DNA of 64,000 nt from Paenibacillus taichungensis (GTDB lineage Bacteria; Bacillota; Bacilli; Paenibacillales; Paenibacillaceae), in contig NZ_JABMCC010000111.1 of the NCBI RefSeq assembly GCF_013359905.1, forward strand, positions 124,001 to 188,000, written 5' to 3'. The notes below the pieces were generated by a model, which was given only the letters and a program-made list of their open reading frames with translations, ran no database searches and was not told the origin of the DNA. Positions 1-8,510 of this stretch are shown here, piece after piece. A program made the position numbers and the translations under genes. The stretch's first letter is position 1, and every line of letters begins with the position of its first letter.

Positions 1-4
1 CAAA

Positions 5-1390
5 ATGAGTAAACTGACCCGAAAACTGCTCGTGCGCATTATCGGTGCATTGTGTGTTGTCTTTTTCCTATCCTTTATCGTCAATACGTTTTTCCTGCCT
101 AGCTATTTTTTGTATCAGAAAAAGCAGAAGTTGGCCGAGTTAACGACCGAAATCTCTGCTTCAGAACACGGCGTTCCAATATCACAGATTGAGAGCCTTG
201 AAACGCAATACGAGGTCGCTATCGCTTATGCATCGTTGAAGGATAGTGTGGATGATATTAACGATCAATTGTTATTTCAATATAACCGCAAGGGCATTGC
301 CCTCAGTAAATTTTGGCTGACAGAAGAGAGTATCTCTGCGCTGCGTGAGGGTGCCCGGGTTAATAAATTCTATGATCAGACCAAGTTGAAATCAAGCTTT
401 CTGGTGAACTTTGTGAAGGTGGGGGATACCGTGTTTGCTGTTGGCGAATCCATCTCCCATTCATCGGAGACGATTCGAATTATTAATCAGTTCAATGCGT
501 ACATATGGCTCGGCATGCTGCTGTTGCTTATCCTGCTTTCCGTGCTGTATACCGCCCGGATCGTTAAACCGCTCGGAAAACTAAGCGAAACGGCTGAAGC
601 CATTTCCAATTTATCGTTTACAAAGGTGGATATAAAGACAGGTGATGAGATAGAGTCTTTAGGACGCAGCATCAATGTGATGAGCGACAAATTGCAGCAG
701 GCGCAACATTCTTTGGAAATGAAAAATGCTAACCTGCGAACGTTCATCTCGGACATCTCGCATGAGTTGAAAACACCGCTCTCCCTGATTCGAGTTTATG
801 CCTCTGGCATTCAAGATGGCCTGGATGACGGAACCTATGCTAGGGTAATCCAGCAACAGAGCGAAGAGCTGGCTGGTTTAATTGACCGTCTGTTGGAGTT
901 ATCCCGTCTGCAGGCCGAAGTATATGATTTTGAACCTGTTGATCTTCGCCAACTGCTCACGGAGACACTTCATACCTATGAAACCGTATTTCAGCAGCAT
1001 GGCTTGCATGTGGAAGTGGAGGATCGATGGACTGCCGAGACATGGGTGCTGGCTGATCGACGGAAGCTGGAGTCTGTTCTGCACAATTGGATGACCAACG
1101 CGGTGAAATATACAAGCGGTGACCGAATAACCATTACACTTGAACTGAAAGGGGAAGCGGCACATTTCGGTATCGCCAATGAAACGGATAAGGAAGAGCA
1201 TGAACAGTGGGATCAGGTTTGGGAGCCCTTCTATGTAATGGATAGTTCGCGCAGCAAAAAGTTTAGCGGCACGGGACTGGGCTTGTCTATTGCCCGGACG
1301 ATTCTGGAGAATCACCATGCTGACTATGGCCTTAGTGTAGCCGATGGAAAAGTTATGCTTTATTTTTCTTTACCTTTAATACAACGTTAA
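5..1390 (+). CDS. HAMP sensor histidine kinase
   Basis: Membrane sensor kinase of 461 residues. An N-terminal transmembrane segment (about residues 10-32) and a second near 162-185 flank an extracytoplasmic sensor of roughly 130 residues. A HAMP linker follows, then a HisKA domain with the phospho-acceptor His253 in the H-box SHELKTPLSLI, and an ATPase domain with the G-box GTGLGLSIA. This is the standard plan for an OmpR-partner kinase. The cognate regulator is not downstream, so it presumably lies upstream, outside the window; the ATGA at the start would suit an overlap with its stop codon. The signal sensed cannot be read from the sequence. The ATG lies four bases from the window edge, so a longer start cannot be excluded. 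Confidence 0.9.
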   Translation: MSKLTRKLLVRIIGALCVVFFLSFIVNTFFLPSYFLYQKKQKLAELTTEISASEHGVPISQIESLETQYEVAIAYASLKDSVDDINDQLLFQYNRKGIALSKFWLTEESISALREGARVNKFYDQTKLKSSFLVNFVKVGDTVFAVGESISHSSETIRIINQFNAYIWLGMLLLLILLSVLYTARIVKPLGKLSETAEAISNLSFTKVDIKTGDEIESLGRSINVMSDKLQQAQHSLEMKNANLRTFISDISHELKTPLSLIRVYASGIQDGLDDGTYARVIQQQSEELAGLIDRLLELSRLQAEVYDFEPVDLRQLLTETLHTYETVFQQHGLHVEVEDRWTAETWVLADRRKLESVLHNWMTNAVKYTSGDRITITLELKGEAAHFGIANETDKEEHEQWDQVWEPFYVMDSSRSKKFSGTGLGLSIARTILENHHADYGLSVADGKVMLYFSLPLIQR

Positions 1391-1398
1391 TGAAGGAG

Positions 1399-1424
1399 CC
1401 GCCATGCAAATGGTGGTTTTTTTT
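1399..1424 (+). terminator. Intrinsic terminator after sensor kinase
   Basis: Seven-base-pair stem CCGCCAT/ATGGTGG (one G-T pair) closed by a GCAA tetraloop and followed by eight T. It starts nine bases after the kinase stop codon. Confidence 0.85.
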
Positions 1425-1559
1425 GTGTGAGAAGCAACCTGAATTAGAGCTTGTTCACGTTGCGAGAAGCCGATTGTTCCCCTGTCATACTGATGTAACA
1501 CAATTGCCTTAGGATAGGCCTATCACCAAATCAGAACTTAATTCATGGAGGGATATCCG

Positions 1560-2585
1560 ATGTTCAATAAAACCTTTTTAATAACGGGAGGCACAGGCTC
1601 ATGGGGAGAAGAATTGGTCAAACAATTGCTCGTTCAGGAGCCAAAAGAGATACGTATTTTCTCACGAAATGAGTCACTTCAGGCTCAAATGAGACAAGCC
1701 ATCCCTGACCCGAGAGTGAAGTTTGTACTGGGGGATATCAGAGACCGATGGGAGCTTGCAGGTGCCTGCAAGGATGTAGACTATGTCTTTCATCTTGCGG
1801 CGCTTAAACATGTTCCGGTCTGCGAGGACCAACCGGATTGTGCGGTTAAAACCAATATTATCGGAACGCAGAACGTCATTGATGCTGCAATCGAGTATGG
1901 CGTGCGGAAGGTGGTATATGTCTCTACGGACAAGGCAGCGAATCCTTCCAGTATGTACGGGATGACCAAAGCCATCGGAGAAAAACTGATTTTAATGGCT
2001 GACAGTCGTTCCGCTACAAGCTTTGCTTGTGTACGAAGCGGGAATGTTCTTGGATCCACGGGGAGCGTAGTACCGTTATTCAAACGCCAGCTTGAGTTGA
2101 AGCAGCCACTTAGCGTTACCGATTCCAGAATGACACGTTTTTTTCTTCCTCTTGGTGACGCCGTGGAAATTCTCCTGTCGGCCATGGAGCAATGTGAGAG
2201 CGGTGAGATTATTGTACCCCGAATGCCATCCTGCAAAATAACGGATATCGCACGGGTTTTGGCAGAGGATGCTGGACAAAAGGATGTCCCGATACATTTT
2301 ATCGGTGCCCGTCCGGGTGAACGGCTTTATGAAACGCTGATTTCAGATTGGGAAAACGTTAGGGAAGTGGAAGCGGAGAAGTCCTACTTTGTTGTCACCG
2401 CCTCTCCTGCACCCGAATTAGCGGATAAAGAGGGTTGTGGGACATCTATTCTTCCTGGCAGAGGATATCATTCGGAGGATGTCATCATGACCAAGGCAGA
2501 GGTTCGCGATATGCTGTGGAGAGGGGGATTTCTGTGTTCAAGCGGAGGATCATATTTACAGGAGGCGGCTCCGCCGGTCATGTAA
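1560..2585 (+). CDS. CapD/PseB-type UDP-sugar 4,6-dehydratase
   Basis: Extended short-chain dehydrogenase of the polysaccharide biosynthesis (CapD/PseB/FnlA) family, expected to act on a UDP-HexNAc to supply precursors for surface polysaccharide. The N-terminal Rossmann motif is GGTGSWG (usually GGTGSFG). The family signature VSTDKAANPSSMYGMTKA provides the Tyr-x-x-x-Lys pair. I start at ATG 1560 (341 residues), because the ATG at 1545 sits inside the GGAGGG ribosome binding site. The gene overlaps the downstream MurG-like gene by 52 bases, so the two are probably translated together. Whether it epimerises C5 as well cannot be decided here. Confidence 0.82.
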   Translation: MFNKTFLITGGTGSWGEELVKQLLVQEPKEIRIFSRNESLQAQMRQAIPDPRVKFVLGDIRDRWELAGACKDVDYVFHLAALKHVPVCEDQPDCAVKTNIIGTQNVIDAAIEYGVRKVVYVSTDKAANPSSMYGMTKAIGEKLILMADSRSATSFACVRSGNVLGSTGSVVPLFKRQLELKQPLSVTDSRMTRFFLPLGDAVEILLSAMEQCESGEIIVPRMPSCKITDIARVLAEDAGQKDVPIHFIGARPGERLYETLISDWENVREVEAEKSYFVVTASPAPELADKEGCGTSILPGRGYHSEDVIMTKAEVRDMLWRGGFLCSSGGSYLQEAAPPVM

Positions 2586-3640
2586 CAGCTAATCTCATTC
2601 TGATCTCCAGATTGCTTCAGGAGCAATGGGAGATCCATTATATCGGTTCCAAGCATGGCATCGAACGTCAATTAATCGGCAAAATCCCGGCTGTTCACTA
2701 TCATGCGGTTGCAACAGGCAAGTTGAGAAGGTATTGGGCATGGGCGAACGTTTCCGATGTATTCAAAATTATACTTGGAGTGCTGCAAGCTTATCTGCTC
2801 ATTTTACGAATTAAACCTCATGTTTGCTTTTCGTTAGGGGGATTCGTAGCTGTTCCTGCTGTAGTGGGTGCCAGGTGGAACCGGGTTCCGGTGCTGATTC
2901 TGGAGCCGGATCTACATCCGGGTCTGGCCAACAGGCTGTCACGGCGATACGCCCAAATGATGTGTACTACGTTTATGGATACCGCGACGTTCGCCTCCAC
3001 GAAAGGTTCAGGAAAGACGATGTACGTGGGACCTGTAATCAGGGAGGAGTTGAAGCTTGGCAGCCGAGCACGGGGGATTCATTTTTGCCGATTTGTCTCC
3101 GACAGACCTATTCTGTTGATTATGGGTGGCAGTCAGGGCTCGGAAAAGCTTAATCGTATGGTACTTGAAACACTGCCGGAACTGCTCAAGCGTTATCAAA
3201 TCATTCATATATGTGGTACAGGTAAATTGAACTCATCCTTCCCAAGTTTTGCAGGCTACAAGGCATTTGAATATGTGCATGAAGAACTTGCGGATTTAAT
3301 GGTTATGGCGGATATGGTCGTGTCACGTGCTGGCTCCAATGCGATCCATGAGTGGTTGTTGCTACGGAAGCCGATGCTCCTGATTCCCCATGCCAACGGC
3401 GGGTCACGTGTTGGACAGACGCTGAACGCGAAGTATTTTCAGGAGCGAGGTTATGCAAGGGTCCTCCAGGAAGAGGAGTTGACTGCTCAGACATTCCTGC
3501 GAGATATTAACCTTGTATATATGGAGAGGGATCGTATGGTGGGCCATATGAGGGCGAGTGGAACGGACAACGCCGTTGACAAGGTTCTGCAGCTTATTCG
3601 TACAACGGTTTCTTCGGTAGAAAGAGCTGAACATGAGTAA
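2534..3640 (+). CDS. MurG-like UDP-GlcNAc glycosyltransferase
   Basis: Member of the MurG family (GT28), which transfers GlcNAc from UDP-GlcNAc to a lipid-linked acceptor at the inner face of the membrane. Visible motifs are GGGSAGHV near the start, GGSQGS in the C-terminal half, and SRAGSNAIHE with a donor-binding H/E pair. Length (368 residues) is typical. I use GTG 2534, preceded by GAGAGGGGG; codons further upstream lie inside the dehydratase gene and lack family similarity. A second MurG beside a nucleotide-sugar dehydratase suggests a dedicated glycan rather than the essential lipid II step. A four-base-coupled tiny ORF follows. Confidence 0.85.
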   Translation: MFKRRIIFTGGGSAGHVTANLILISRLLQEQWEIHYIGSKHGIERQLIGKIPAVHYHAVATGKLRRYWAWANVSDVFKIILGVLQAYLLILRIKPHVCFSLGGFVAVPAVVGARWNRVPVLILEPDLHPGLANRLSRRYAQMMCTTFMDTATFASTKGSGKTMYVGPVIREELKLGSRARGIHFCRFVSDRPILLIMGGSQGSEKLNRMVLETLPELLKRYQIIHICGTGKLNSSFPSFAGYKAFEYVHEELADLMVMADMVVSRAGSNAIHEWLLLRKPMLLIPHANGGSRVGQTLNAKYFQERGYARVLQEEELTAQTFLRDINLVYMERDRMVGHMRASGTDNAVDKVLQLIRTTVSSVERAEHE

Positions 3641-3722
3641 AAGATTTCCCGAGCTGCTGCTGGTCATGTTCTTTTTGCTCATCGTATCTATCCTGATTAT
3701 CTCAAAACATTTATTGTATTAA
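3633..3722 (+). CDS. Tiny single-pass membrane ORF (29 aa)
   Basis: Starts inside the last codons of the MurG-like gene (ATG 3633, MurG stop 3638-3640) and encodes 29 residues beginning MSKRFPELLLVMFFLL and ending SKHLLY. Residues 8-23 form one continuous hydrophobic helix with basic residues on both sides, the usual look of a small membrane peptide. A purine-rich AAAGAG lies nine bases upstream. The overlap suggests translational coupling to the glycosyltransferase. Family unknown to me; it could be chance, but the composition is strongly non-random. Confidence 0.45.
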   Translation: MSKRFPELLLVMFFLLIVSILIISKHLLY

Positions 3723-3768
3723 ACTAGGATTGCAGCCTGTTACAATCCCGTTCTTATTCTGAATAAAT

Positions 3769-3809
3769 AGGCATTCTTCAGTCACTTCCATATGACTTGA
3801 AGAATGCCT
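3769..3809. repeat. Inverted repeat, probable weak or bidirectional terminator
   Basis: Perfect 12-bp arms AGGCATTCTTCA and TGAAGAATGCCT, extended inward by GTCA/TGAC with one bulged T. No clear T-run follows on the plus strand. It most likely ends the glycosyltransferase transcript. Confidence 0.5.
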
Positions 3810-3920
3810 CTACTTATTTCGGAATTTAGGGGAGGGCTGTAGCAAGTAACAAATGTCGAAAGTTCCTCTTATCCGCGATTCTGCTCCAACCTGATTCATT
3901 TTTATGTAATGAGTTTCCGA

Positions 3921-3926
3921 TATAAT
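3921..3926 (+). promoter_or_regulatory. -10 element for the Ig-like protein
   Basis: TATAAT about 40 bases before the start codon; no good -35 hexamer at normal spacing. Confidence 0.35.
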
Positions 3927-3969
3927 ATAATAGAAGTAAAATATTGGATTACAGGAGATGAAAATTGCA

Positions 3970-5076
3970 ATGAGTGGAATGAAATTAGCAATACGAGGCA
4001 GCTTGGCCTTTATTTTAGTATTGGCATTACTGGCTCCTTCGTTTGCCCTAGCAGCCATGGGTGACGTGACATCTATCGAGATTACCAACAGTAGTCCGCA
4101 ACAGATGAGTGTATCCCAGACAACTACACTTCAAGTGATGGCGGTGATTGAAGGGTTTGATAACAAGCAGGATGTTACGGGAGGCGTCACGTGGTCCACG
4201 AGTAACGAAGCTGTTGCCACCATTATTAAAGGCAAAGTGAAGGCTGTGGCAGCAGGAGAAGCAACGATATATGCACAGGTAGATGGCGCCAAAGCGCAAT
4301 TGGTGGTTAAGGTTCAGGATAAAATTAAAAGCATCAAAGCTTCGCCAAGTTCCTATAATTTTGTCAAAGGTAGTGAAAGTACGCTGCCTAAAGTAAGCAT
4401 TGTGCGTGCAAACGGCAAGGAAGAAGACGTGACATCTGAGATTGTATGGACGGTATCGAGTGCTTCCGCTGTGCTGGAGAGTGGTAAAATCAAAGGAATC
4501 ACGCCTGGCAGAGTGCTGTTACAAGGCAAATATGGCTCAGAGACAGTTAAAGTTCCCGTAGCAATCACGGACGAGATTACCAAAGTCGAAGTAACTCCTG
4601 CTATCATGCAGCTGAATATTAAGAAATCGAAAGCGTTGAAGGTAATCGGTACATATGCCAATGGGAAAACGATTAATCTTTCGAAACAGGTAACGTGGAC
4701 CTCTTCCAACAATAATGTAGCCATCGTCAAGAATGGTACAGTCAAAACACTGACGGAAGGACAAGCCACCTTGACAGGAACTTATCAAAATCAGACAATA
4801 AAGGCAGAGGTTACCGTTGTTCCTTTGCTCAAAAAGCTGATCACAGGCCAGAAAACACTCGTCTTATCGCCACAAGCAAGTACAACACTGAGTGTGATGG
4901 CGCAGTATGATACAGGCAAAACCACGGTTGTAACGAGCAGTGCCGTGTGGAGCAGCACCAAACCAAGTGTAGCCACAGTAACAGGTGGTAAGATTGTGGC
5001 CGTGGGTAAGGGCAAAACATCCATTACCGCCAAATGGGGCAATAAAAAAGTTACTATACCGGTGACGGTAAAATAA
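3970..5076 (+). CDS. Secreted protein with four BIG2 Ig-like repeats
   Basis: A Sec signal peptide (basic start, hydrophobic IRGSLAFILVLALLAPSFALA) is followed by four tandem bacterial Ig-like group 2 repeats of about 80 residues. Each carries the W-S/T-S-x-x-x-x-V-A-T/I core and a G-x-(A/T)-x-I/L ending, for example VTWSTSNEAVATI and VWSSTKPSVATV. No catalytic domain, LPXTG or SLH anchor is visible, so it is probably an extracellular or wall-associated structural or adhesive protein. The ATG at 3958 abuts the AGGAG with no spacer, so I prefer ATG 3970; the protein differs by only four residues. Confidence 0.8.
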   Translation: MSGMKLAIRGSLAFILVLALLAPSFALAAMGDVTSIEITNSSPQQMSVSQTTTLQVMAVIEGFDNKQDVTGGVTWSTSNEAVATIIKGKVKAVAAGEATIYAQVDGAKAQLVVKVQDKIKSIKASPSSYNFVKGSESTLPKVSIVRANGKEEDVTSEIVWTVSSASAVLESGKIKGITPGRVLLQGKYGSETVKVPVAITDEITKVEVTPAIMQLNIKKSKALKVIGTYANGKTINLSKQVTWTSSNNNVAIVKNGTVKTLTEGQATLTGTYQNQTIKAEVTVVPLLKKLITGQKTLVLSPQASTTLSVMAQYDTGKTTVVTSSAVWSSTKPSVATVTGGKIVAVGKGKTSITAKWGNKKVTIPVTVK

Positions 5077-5136
5077 AGTTTCAACGAATGAAATATATCA
5101 ATTGAGGTAAATTCATCATCGTGAACAGAAACAGAT

Positions 5137-5160
5137 GGGGCGTAGATATACGCCCCTTTT
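5137..5160 (+). terminator. Intrinsic terminator after Ig-like protein
   Basis: Perfect stem GGGGCGTA/TACGCCCC, GATA loop, then TTTT. Confidence 0.8.
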
Positions 5161-5239
5161 AAGTATAAAAAATTGGATGTGATGAAAACTGAATTCTTCA
5201 ATTATAAGCTCAGATACCGATCTCAGTGGGTTGGCTTAC

Positions 5240-5386
5240 ATGAAGTATCTTCTTCTGACCCTACTTTCGATACTGACACTTGGGAGGATTGCCACAGTTG
5301 AGGACGCGAAGAAACGATCCCATATGAAGTACCTGGAACAATATCGATTGAAATTCAGTCCTGCAAAGGAGGGAAAATCTGAATGA
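5240..5386 (+). CDS. Small ORF (48 aa) coupled to GrpB-like gene
   Basis: Encodes 48 residues: a hydrophobic start (MKYLLLTLLSILTLG) and a charged, basic C-terminal half ending AKEGKSE. Its stop overlaps the next gene in an ATGA arrangement, typical of a real upstream cistron, and the strong GGAGGG before that next gene lies inside this ORF. Its own ribosome binding site is weak (GTGGG). It resembles a small membrane or secreted peptide, but I recognise no family and chance is possible. Confidence 0.35.
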   Translation: MKYLLLTLLSILTLGRIATVEDAKKRSHMKYLEQYRLKFSPAKEGKSE

Positions 5387-5934
5387 CAGTTCATCTGCAA
5401 CCGGAAAATTGGCCTAAATGGGCGACAGAATCGGTAGAGATTGTTGAAGCCAACCCTATGTGGGGCCTACAGGCTCAGGAAGAGATTCGCCAGCTCAGAG
5501 AACTATTACAGCAGCTCAATATTCATCGATTTGAACATATCGGAAGCACGTCCATTCCCGGATTGCCCGCCAAGCCCATTATTGATTTGATGGGAGAGGT
5601 GCAGTCGTGGGAGGACATGGACTTGATTGCCGATCAGCTGAATCCGGTAGGCTGGAACTACGTTCCGCCTGAACTGGATGGTCGGGAATATAGACGTTTC
5701 TGGGTCAGAGTGAAGGATGATAAGAGGGCTGTACATCTTCATTTGATGCGCCCAGGCGAGGAACGTTGGGATCGCCAAATCCAGTTCCGGGATGTGCTGA
5801 GACAGCGTCCGGATCTGGTAGAGGTTTACGCGGCCTTGAAAGCTAAACTTGCTGATGAGAATAAGGATGACAGAGAAGCGTATACCGCTGCCAAAACAGA
5901 TTTTATTTTACAAGTGCTTGATGAAGGCGTTTGA
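5383..5934 (+). CDS. GrpB/UPF0157 family protein
   Basis: 183 residues matching the GrpB (UPF0157) family, which adopts a nucleotidyltransferase-like fold. The signature is HIGSTSIPGLPAKPIIDLM near residues 49-67, followed by the conserved VHLHLMRPGEERW region. The biochemical role of the family is uncertain; relatives occur fused or adjacent to dephospho-CoA kinase. Start ATG 5383 follows GGAGGG. It heads a run of short same-strand genes with small gaps that are probably co-transcribed. Confidence 0.85.
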   Translation: MTVHLQPENWPKWATESVEIVEANPMWGLQAQEEIRQLRELLQQLNIHRFEHIGSTSIPGLPAKPIIDLMGEVQSWEDMDLIADQLNPVGWNYVPPELDGREYRRFWVRVKDDKRAVHLHLMRPGEERWDRQIQFRDVLRQRPDLVEVYAALKAKLADENKDDREAYTAAKTDFILQVLDEGV

Positions 5935-5940
5935 TCCATT

Positions 5941-6339
5941 ATGAAGGCATTTTTCAAAGAGAGGCTGATTTATTTCATCGCAGTGATCATAACCATGGCG
6001 GCAGGACTGGCGTCCAGACGCTTTGGAGAACTTTTACCGAATTTTGTGCATGAGCATTTTGGAGATGCCTTGTGGGCGGCTATGATTTATTTTGGGGTAC
6101 GCATGGTTTGGATTAATCGCAGCAAAGAGTTGGCGTTAATCGTGAGCCTGATTTTTAGCTGGGCCGTCGAATGTTCGCAAATGATTCAGACCCCTTTGCT
6201 GAACGAAGTGCGTTCAACGGTACTGGGTGCGCTTATTTTGGGACGTGGATTTCTGGTAATGGATCTATTGCGGTATGCTGTTGGCATTCTGTGCGTGTAT
6301 GGGATGGATCGTTATTTCCTGAGAAATAAGAAGGCTTGA
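5941..6339 (+). CDS. DUF2809 membrane protein
   Basis: 132-residue integral membrane protein with about four hydrophobic helices. It shows the DUF2809 pattern: FGDALWAAMIYFGVR, an ECSQ motif in the third helix, a conserved arginine in EVRSTVLG, and a final MDLLRYAVG helix. The family has no established biochemical function. Start is only six bases after the GrpB-like stop, and no separate promoter is visible. Confidence 0.8.
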   Translation: MKAFFKERLIYFIAVIITMAAGLASRRFGELLPNFVHEHFGDALWAAMIYFGVRMVWINRSKELALIVSLIFSWAVECSQMIQTPLLNEVRSTVLGALILGRGFLVMDLLRYAVGILCVYGMDRYFLRNKKA

Positions 6340-6357
6340 TAATGGGGAGGGACTTAA

Positions 6358-6915
6358 GTGAATGTAGATAAGCTTTTTACGGAATCACCCGAATTTGAGA
6401 CAGATCGGTTGGTACTGAGACGTCTTACGCTCAACGACCTCGATGATTATTTTAGGTTTGCCTCCGATCCTAAAGTGAGTCAGCAAAGTCTGTGGAACTG
6501 TCATGAGACGTTGGATGATTCTGTCCAATATATTCAAAGAGTGTTAGACAATTATGAGAAGAAAACGATCTATATATGGGCCTTTATTCTGAAGGAAACG
6601 GGGAAGCTGATCGGGCGAGGTGGCATTTTTCATCTGAATGAATCCATGCAAAGTGCTGAACTGGGGTACGCGATTGCCAGCAGTTGCTGGGGCAAAGGCC
6701 TTGCCGCAGAAGCGATGCAACCGATTGTTGAATACTGTTTTCAAGAACTGGACTGCAATCGGCTGGAGGGGAAATGCAATGCAGGCAACATCGGTTCTGC
6801 ACGAGTGATGGAGAAGTTGGGCATGTCATATGAAGGTTTGATGCGTAAACAATTGAAGATCAAAGGTGTGTTTACAGATCAAAAATTGTACTCCCGTATC
6901 CGGGATGATCTATAA
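6358..6915 (+). CDS. RimJ/RimL-like GNAT N-acetyltransferase
   Basis: GNAT acetyltransferase of 185 residues, expected to transfer acetyl from acetyl-CoA to an amine or protein N-terminus. The opening FETDRLVLRRLTLNDLDDYF is typical of the RimJ/RimL subgroup; AELGYAIASSCWGKGLAAEA contains the acetyl-CoA pyrophosphate-binding loop (Q/R-x-x-G-x-A variant), and the end has N-x-x-S-x-x-V-x-E-K-L-G-M. Start is GTG 6358 after GGGGAGGG. Substrate cannot be inferred. Confidence 0.87.
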   Translation: MNVDKLFTESPEFETDRLVLRRLTLNDLDDYFRFASDPKVSQQSLWNCHETLDDSVQYIQRVLDNYEKKTIYIWAFILKETGKLIGRGGIFHLNESMQSAELGYAIASSCWGKGLAAEAMQPIVEYCFQELDCNRLEGKCNAGNIGSARVMEKLGMSYEGLMRKQLKIKGVFTDQKLYSRIRDDL

Positions 6916-6966
6916 TACTTCCAATGACTTGCACGATACATAGAAGAAATTGAAGGAGGCGGAACA

Positions 6967-7296
6967 ATGATCTACAGTATTATTCCCCAAGCGGTATGGG
7001 AGCAGGTATCCAAGCAGAGCGTGTATGCACCGGATAGCCTGGAGACGGACGGTTTCATTCATTGTTCCACTAAAGAACAGATTCCATGGGTAGCCGCTCA
7101 ATTTTATCAAGGACGTACGGATTTGTTATTGATTGGCATTGATGAGAGAGCCTTGAAGCCGGAACTGGTGTATGAGGACCTGTATGAGTTGAATGAACTA
7201 TTTCCACATATTTATGGTGAACTTAATTTGGATGCCGTGCGGAAAGTTATTTCCTTTGAACCGAATGATGACGGGACGTTTTCTTTTCCTGAATAA
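6967..7296 (+). CDS. DUF952 family protein
   Basis: 109-residue protein matching DUF952: FIHCSTKEQ motif near residue 27, then LLLIGIDERAL, the acidic YEDLYELNELFPHIYGELNLDAV stretch and a C-terminal beta strand. The fold is related to ADP-ribosyltransferase-like domains, but no activity is established for this family. Preceded by GGAGGC and follows the acetyltransferase by about 50 bases. Confidence 0.82.
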   Translation: MIYSIIPQAVWEQVSKQSVYAPDSLETDGFIHCSTKEQIPWVAAQFYQGRTDLLLIGIDERALKPELVYEDLYELNELFPHIYGELNLDAVRKVISFEPNDDGTFSFPE

Positions 7297-7323
7297 ACAC
7301 ATTTTGCGAAGGGTTGTGAACGT

Positions 7324-7920
7324 GTGGATATGAATCAGGTGTTTCTGGATACAGCCGAAAAGCAATTTTTGTATTACAAGCAGCTTGGGGAGAAGGCCAT
7401 GGAGCAACTGGAATCCGAGCAGTTATTTCAATCCTGGAATGAAGATGCCAACAGCATTGCGGTTATTGTTAAGCATCTATGGGGCAATATGCTGTCCCGT
7501 TGGACGGATGCGCTGACAACTGATGGAGAAAAGCCATGGCGTGAACGTGATGCGGAATTTGTGAATGATATCTCGACCCGGGAAGAGCTACTCGCCAAAT
7601 GGGAGGAAGGCTGGAACTGTCTATTTGGAGCCATTCGTTCTTTTACACCGGAGCAATTGTCTCATATTATATATATTCGCAATGAAGGACATACCGTCAT
7701 GGAAGCGATTATCCGGCAATTGGCGCATTACCCCTATCATGTGGGGCAGATTATCTATGCAGCCAAAATGCTCAAAGAAACCGCATGGAACAGTCTTTCC
7801 ATTCCGAGAAATGGTTCGGACCAATATAATGGCGGCAAATTTGCCAAGCCGAAGGCACGAAAATATTTTACAGATGATGAATTAAGCATAGAAAAAGGTA
7901 AAGGTGAGGAACAGCAATGA
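7324..7920 (+). CDS. DinB-like DUF1572 protein
   Basis: 198 residues with the four-helix DinB/YfiT-like fold of DUF1572. The likely metal triad is the helix-borne histidine in IVKHLWGNM plus the pair in QLAHYPYHVGQI. DinB-superfamily proteins are thiol-transferase-like or of unknown enzymology. Start is GTG 7324 or ATG 7330, after AAGGG. The stop overlaps the following phosphatase by four bases (ATGA), so the two are coupled. Confidence 0.82.
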   Translation: MDMNQVFLDTAEKQFLYYKQLGEKAMEQLESEQLFQSWNEDANSIAVIVKHLWGNMLSRWTDALTTDGEKPWRERDAEFVNDISTREELLAKWEEGWNCLFGAIRSFTPEQLSHIIYIRNEGHTVMEAIIRQLAHYPYHVGQIIYAAKMLKETAWNSLSIPRNGSDQYNGGKFAKPKARKYFTDDELSIEKGKGEEQQ

Positions 7921-8507
7921 CAAAGATCGCATTGATTCGCCATGGAAGCACGGCGTGGAATAAGGAAAAACGTTCGCAGGGACAAACGGATAATCCACTG
8001 GATCAGGAAGGAAGAGAACAGGCACTATTGCTTGCTGCAAGACTGAGTGAGGAAACGTGGGATGCCGTCTATGCAAGTGACCTGGAGCGTGCAAGTGAGA
8101 CGGCTCGTATCATTGGAGATCGATTGGGAATACAGGAGATTCATTTGGACCCGAGGTTGCGTGAAATGGGCGGTGGGCAGGTGGAGGGTACGACCGAAGC
8201 TGAACGTCTAGCCAAATGGGGAGCGGATTGGAACACTCTGGATTTAGGTCGGGAGCTTGCGGATGCAGGTACGATTCGGGGTAGAGCCGCGATAGAAGAT
8301 ATTGTATGTCAGCATCCCAATGGAAGAGTGATCGTTGTCAGCCATGGTGCCATTCTCCGTAATACACTGCGAGGTTTGGTGCCTGAACTTGATGTGAGCG
8401 CAAAGCTGTCCAACACGTCGATCACCCGGATTTCTTGGGAAACGAATTCTTGGCAATGCGAGCTATACAATTGCAGCGTGCATCTGAATTCCTCCAAGGA
8501 GTTGTGA
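7917..8507 (+). CDS. Histidine phosphatase (phosphoglycerate mutase family)
   Basis: 196 residues of the histidine phosphatase superfamily. The catalytic motif LIRHGSTAWN starts the protein (nucleophile His near residue 9), the acid/base region is LREMGGGQVEG, and the second catalytic histidine lies in VVSHGAILRN. Likely a cytosolic phosphomonoesterase, closer to the PhoE/CobC group than to a glycolytic mutase. Translation is coupled to the upstream gene by ATGA, and the next gene starts three bases after its stop. Confidence 0.87.
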   Translation: MTKIALIRHGSTAWNKEKRSQGQTDNPLDQEGREQALLLAARLSEETWDAVYASDLERASETARIIGDRLGIQEIHLDPRLREMGGGQVEGTTEAERLAKWGADWNTLDLGRELADAGTIRGRAAIEDIVCQHPNGRVIVVSHGAILRNTLRGLVPELDVSAKLSNTSITRISWETNSWQCELYNCSVHLNSSKEL

Positions 8508-8510
8508 TCG

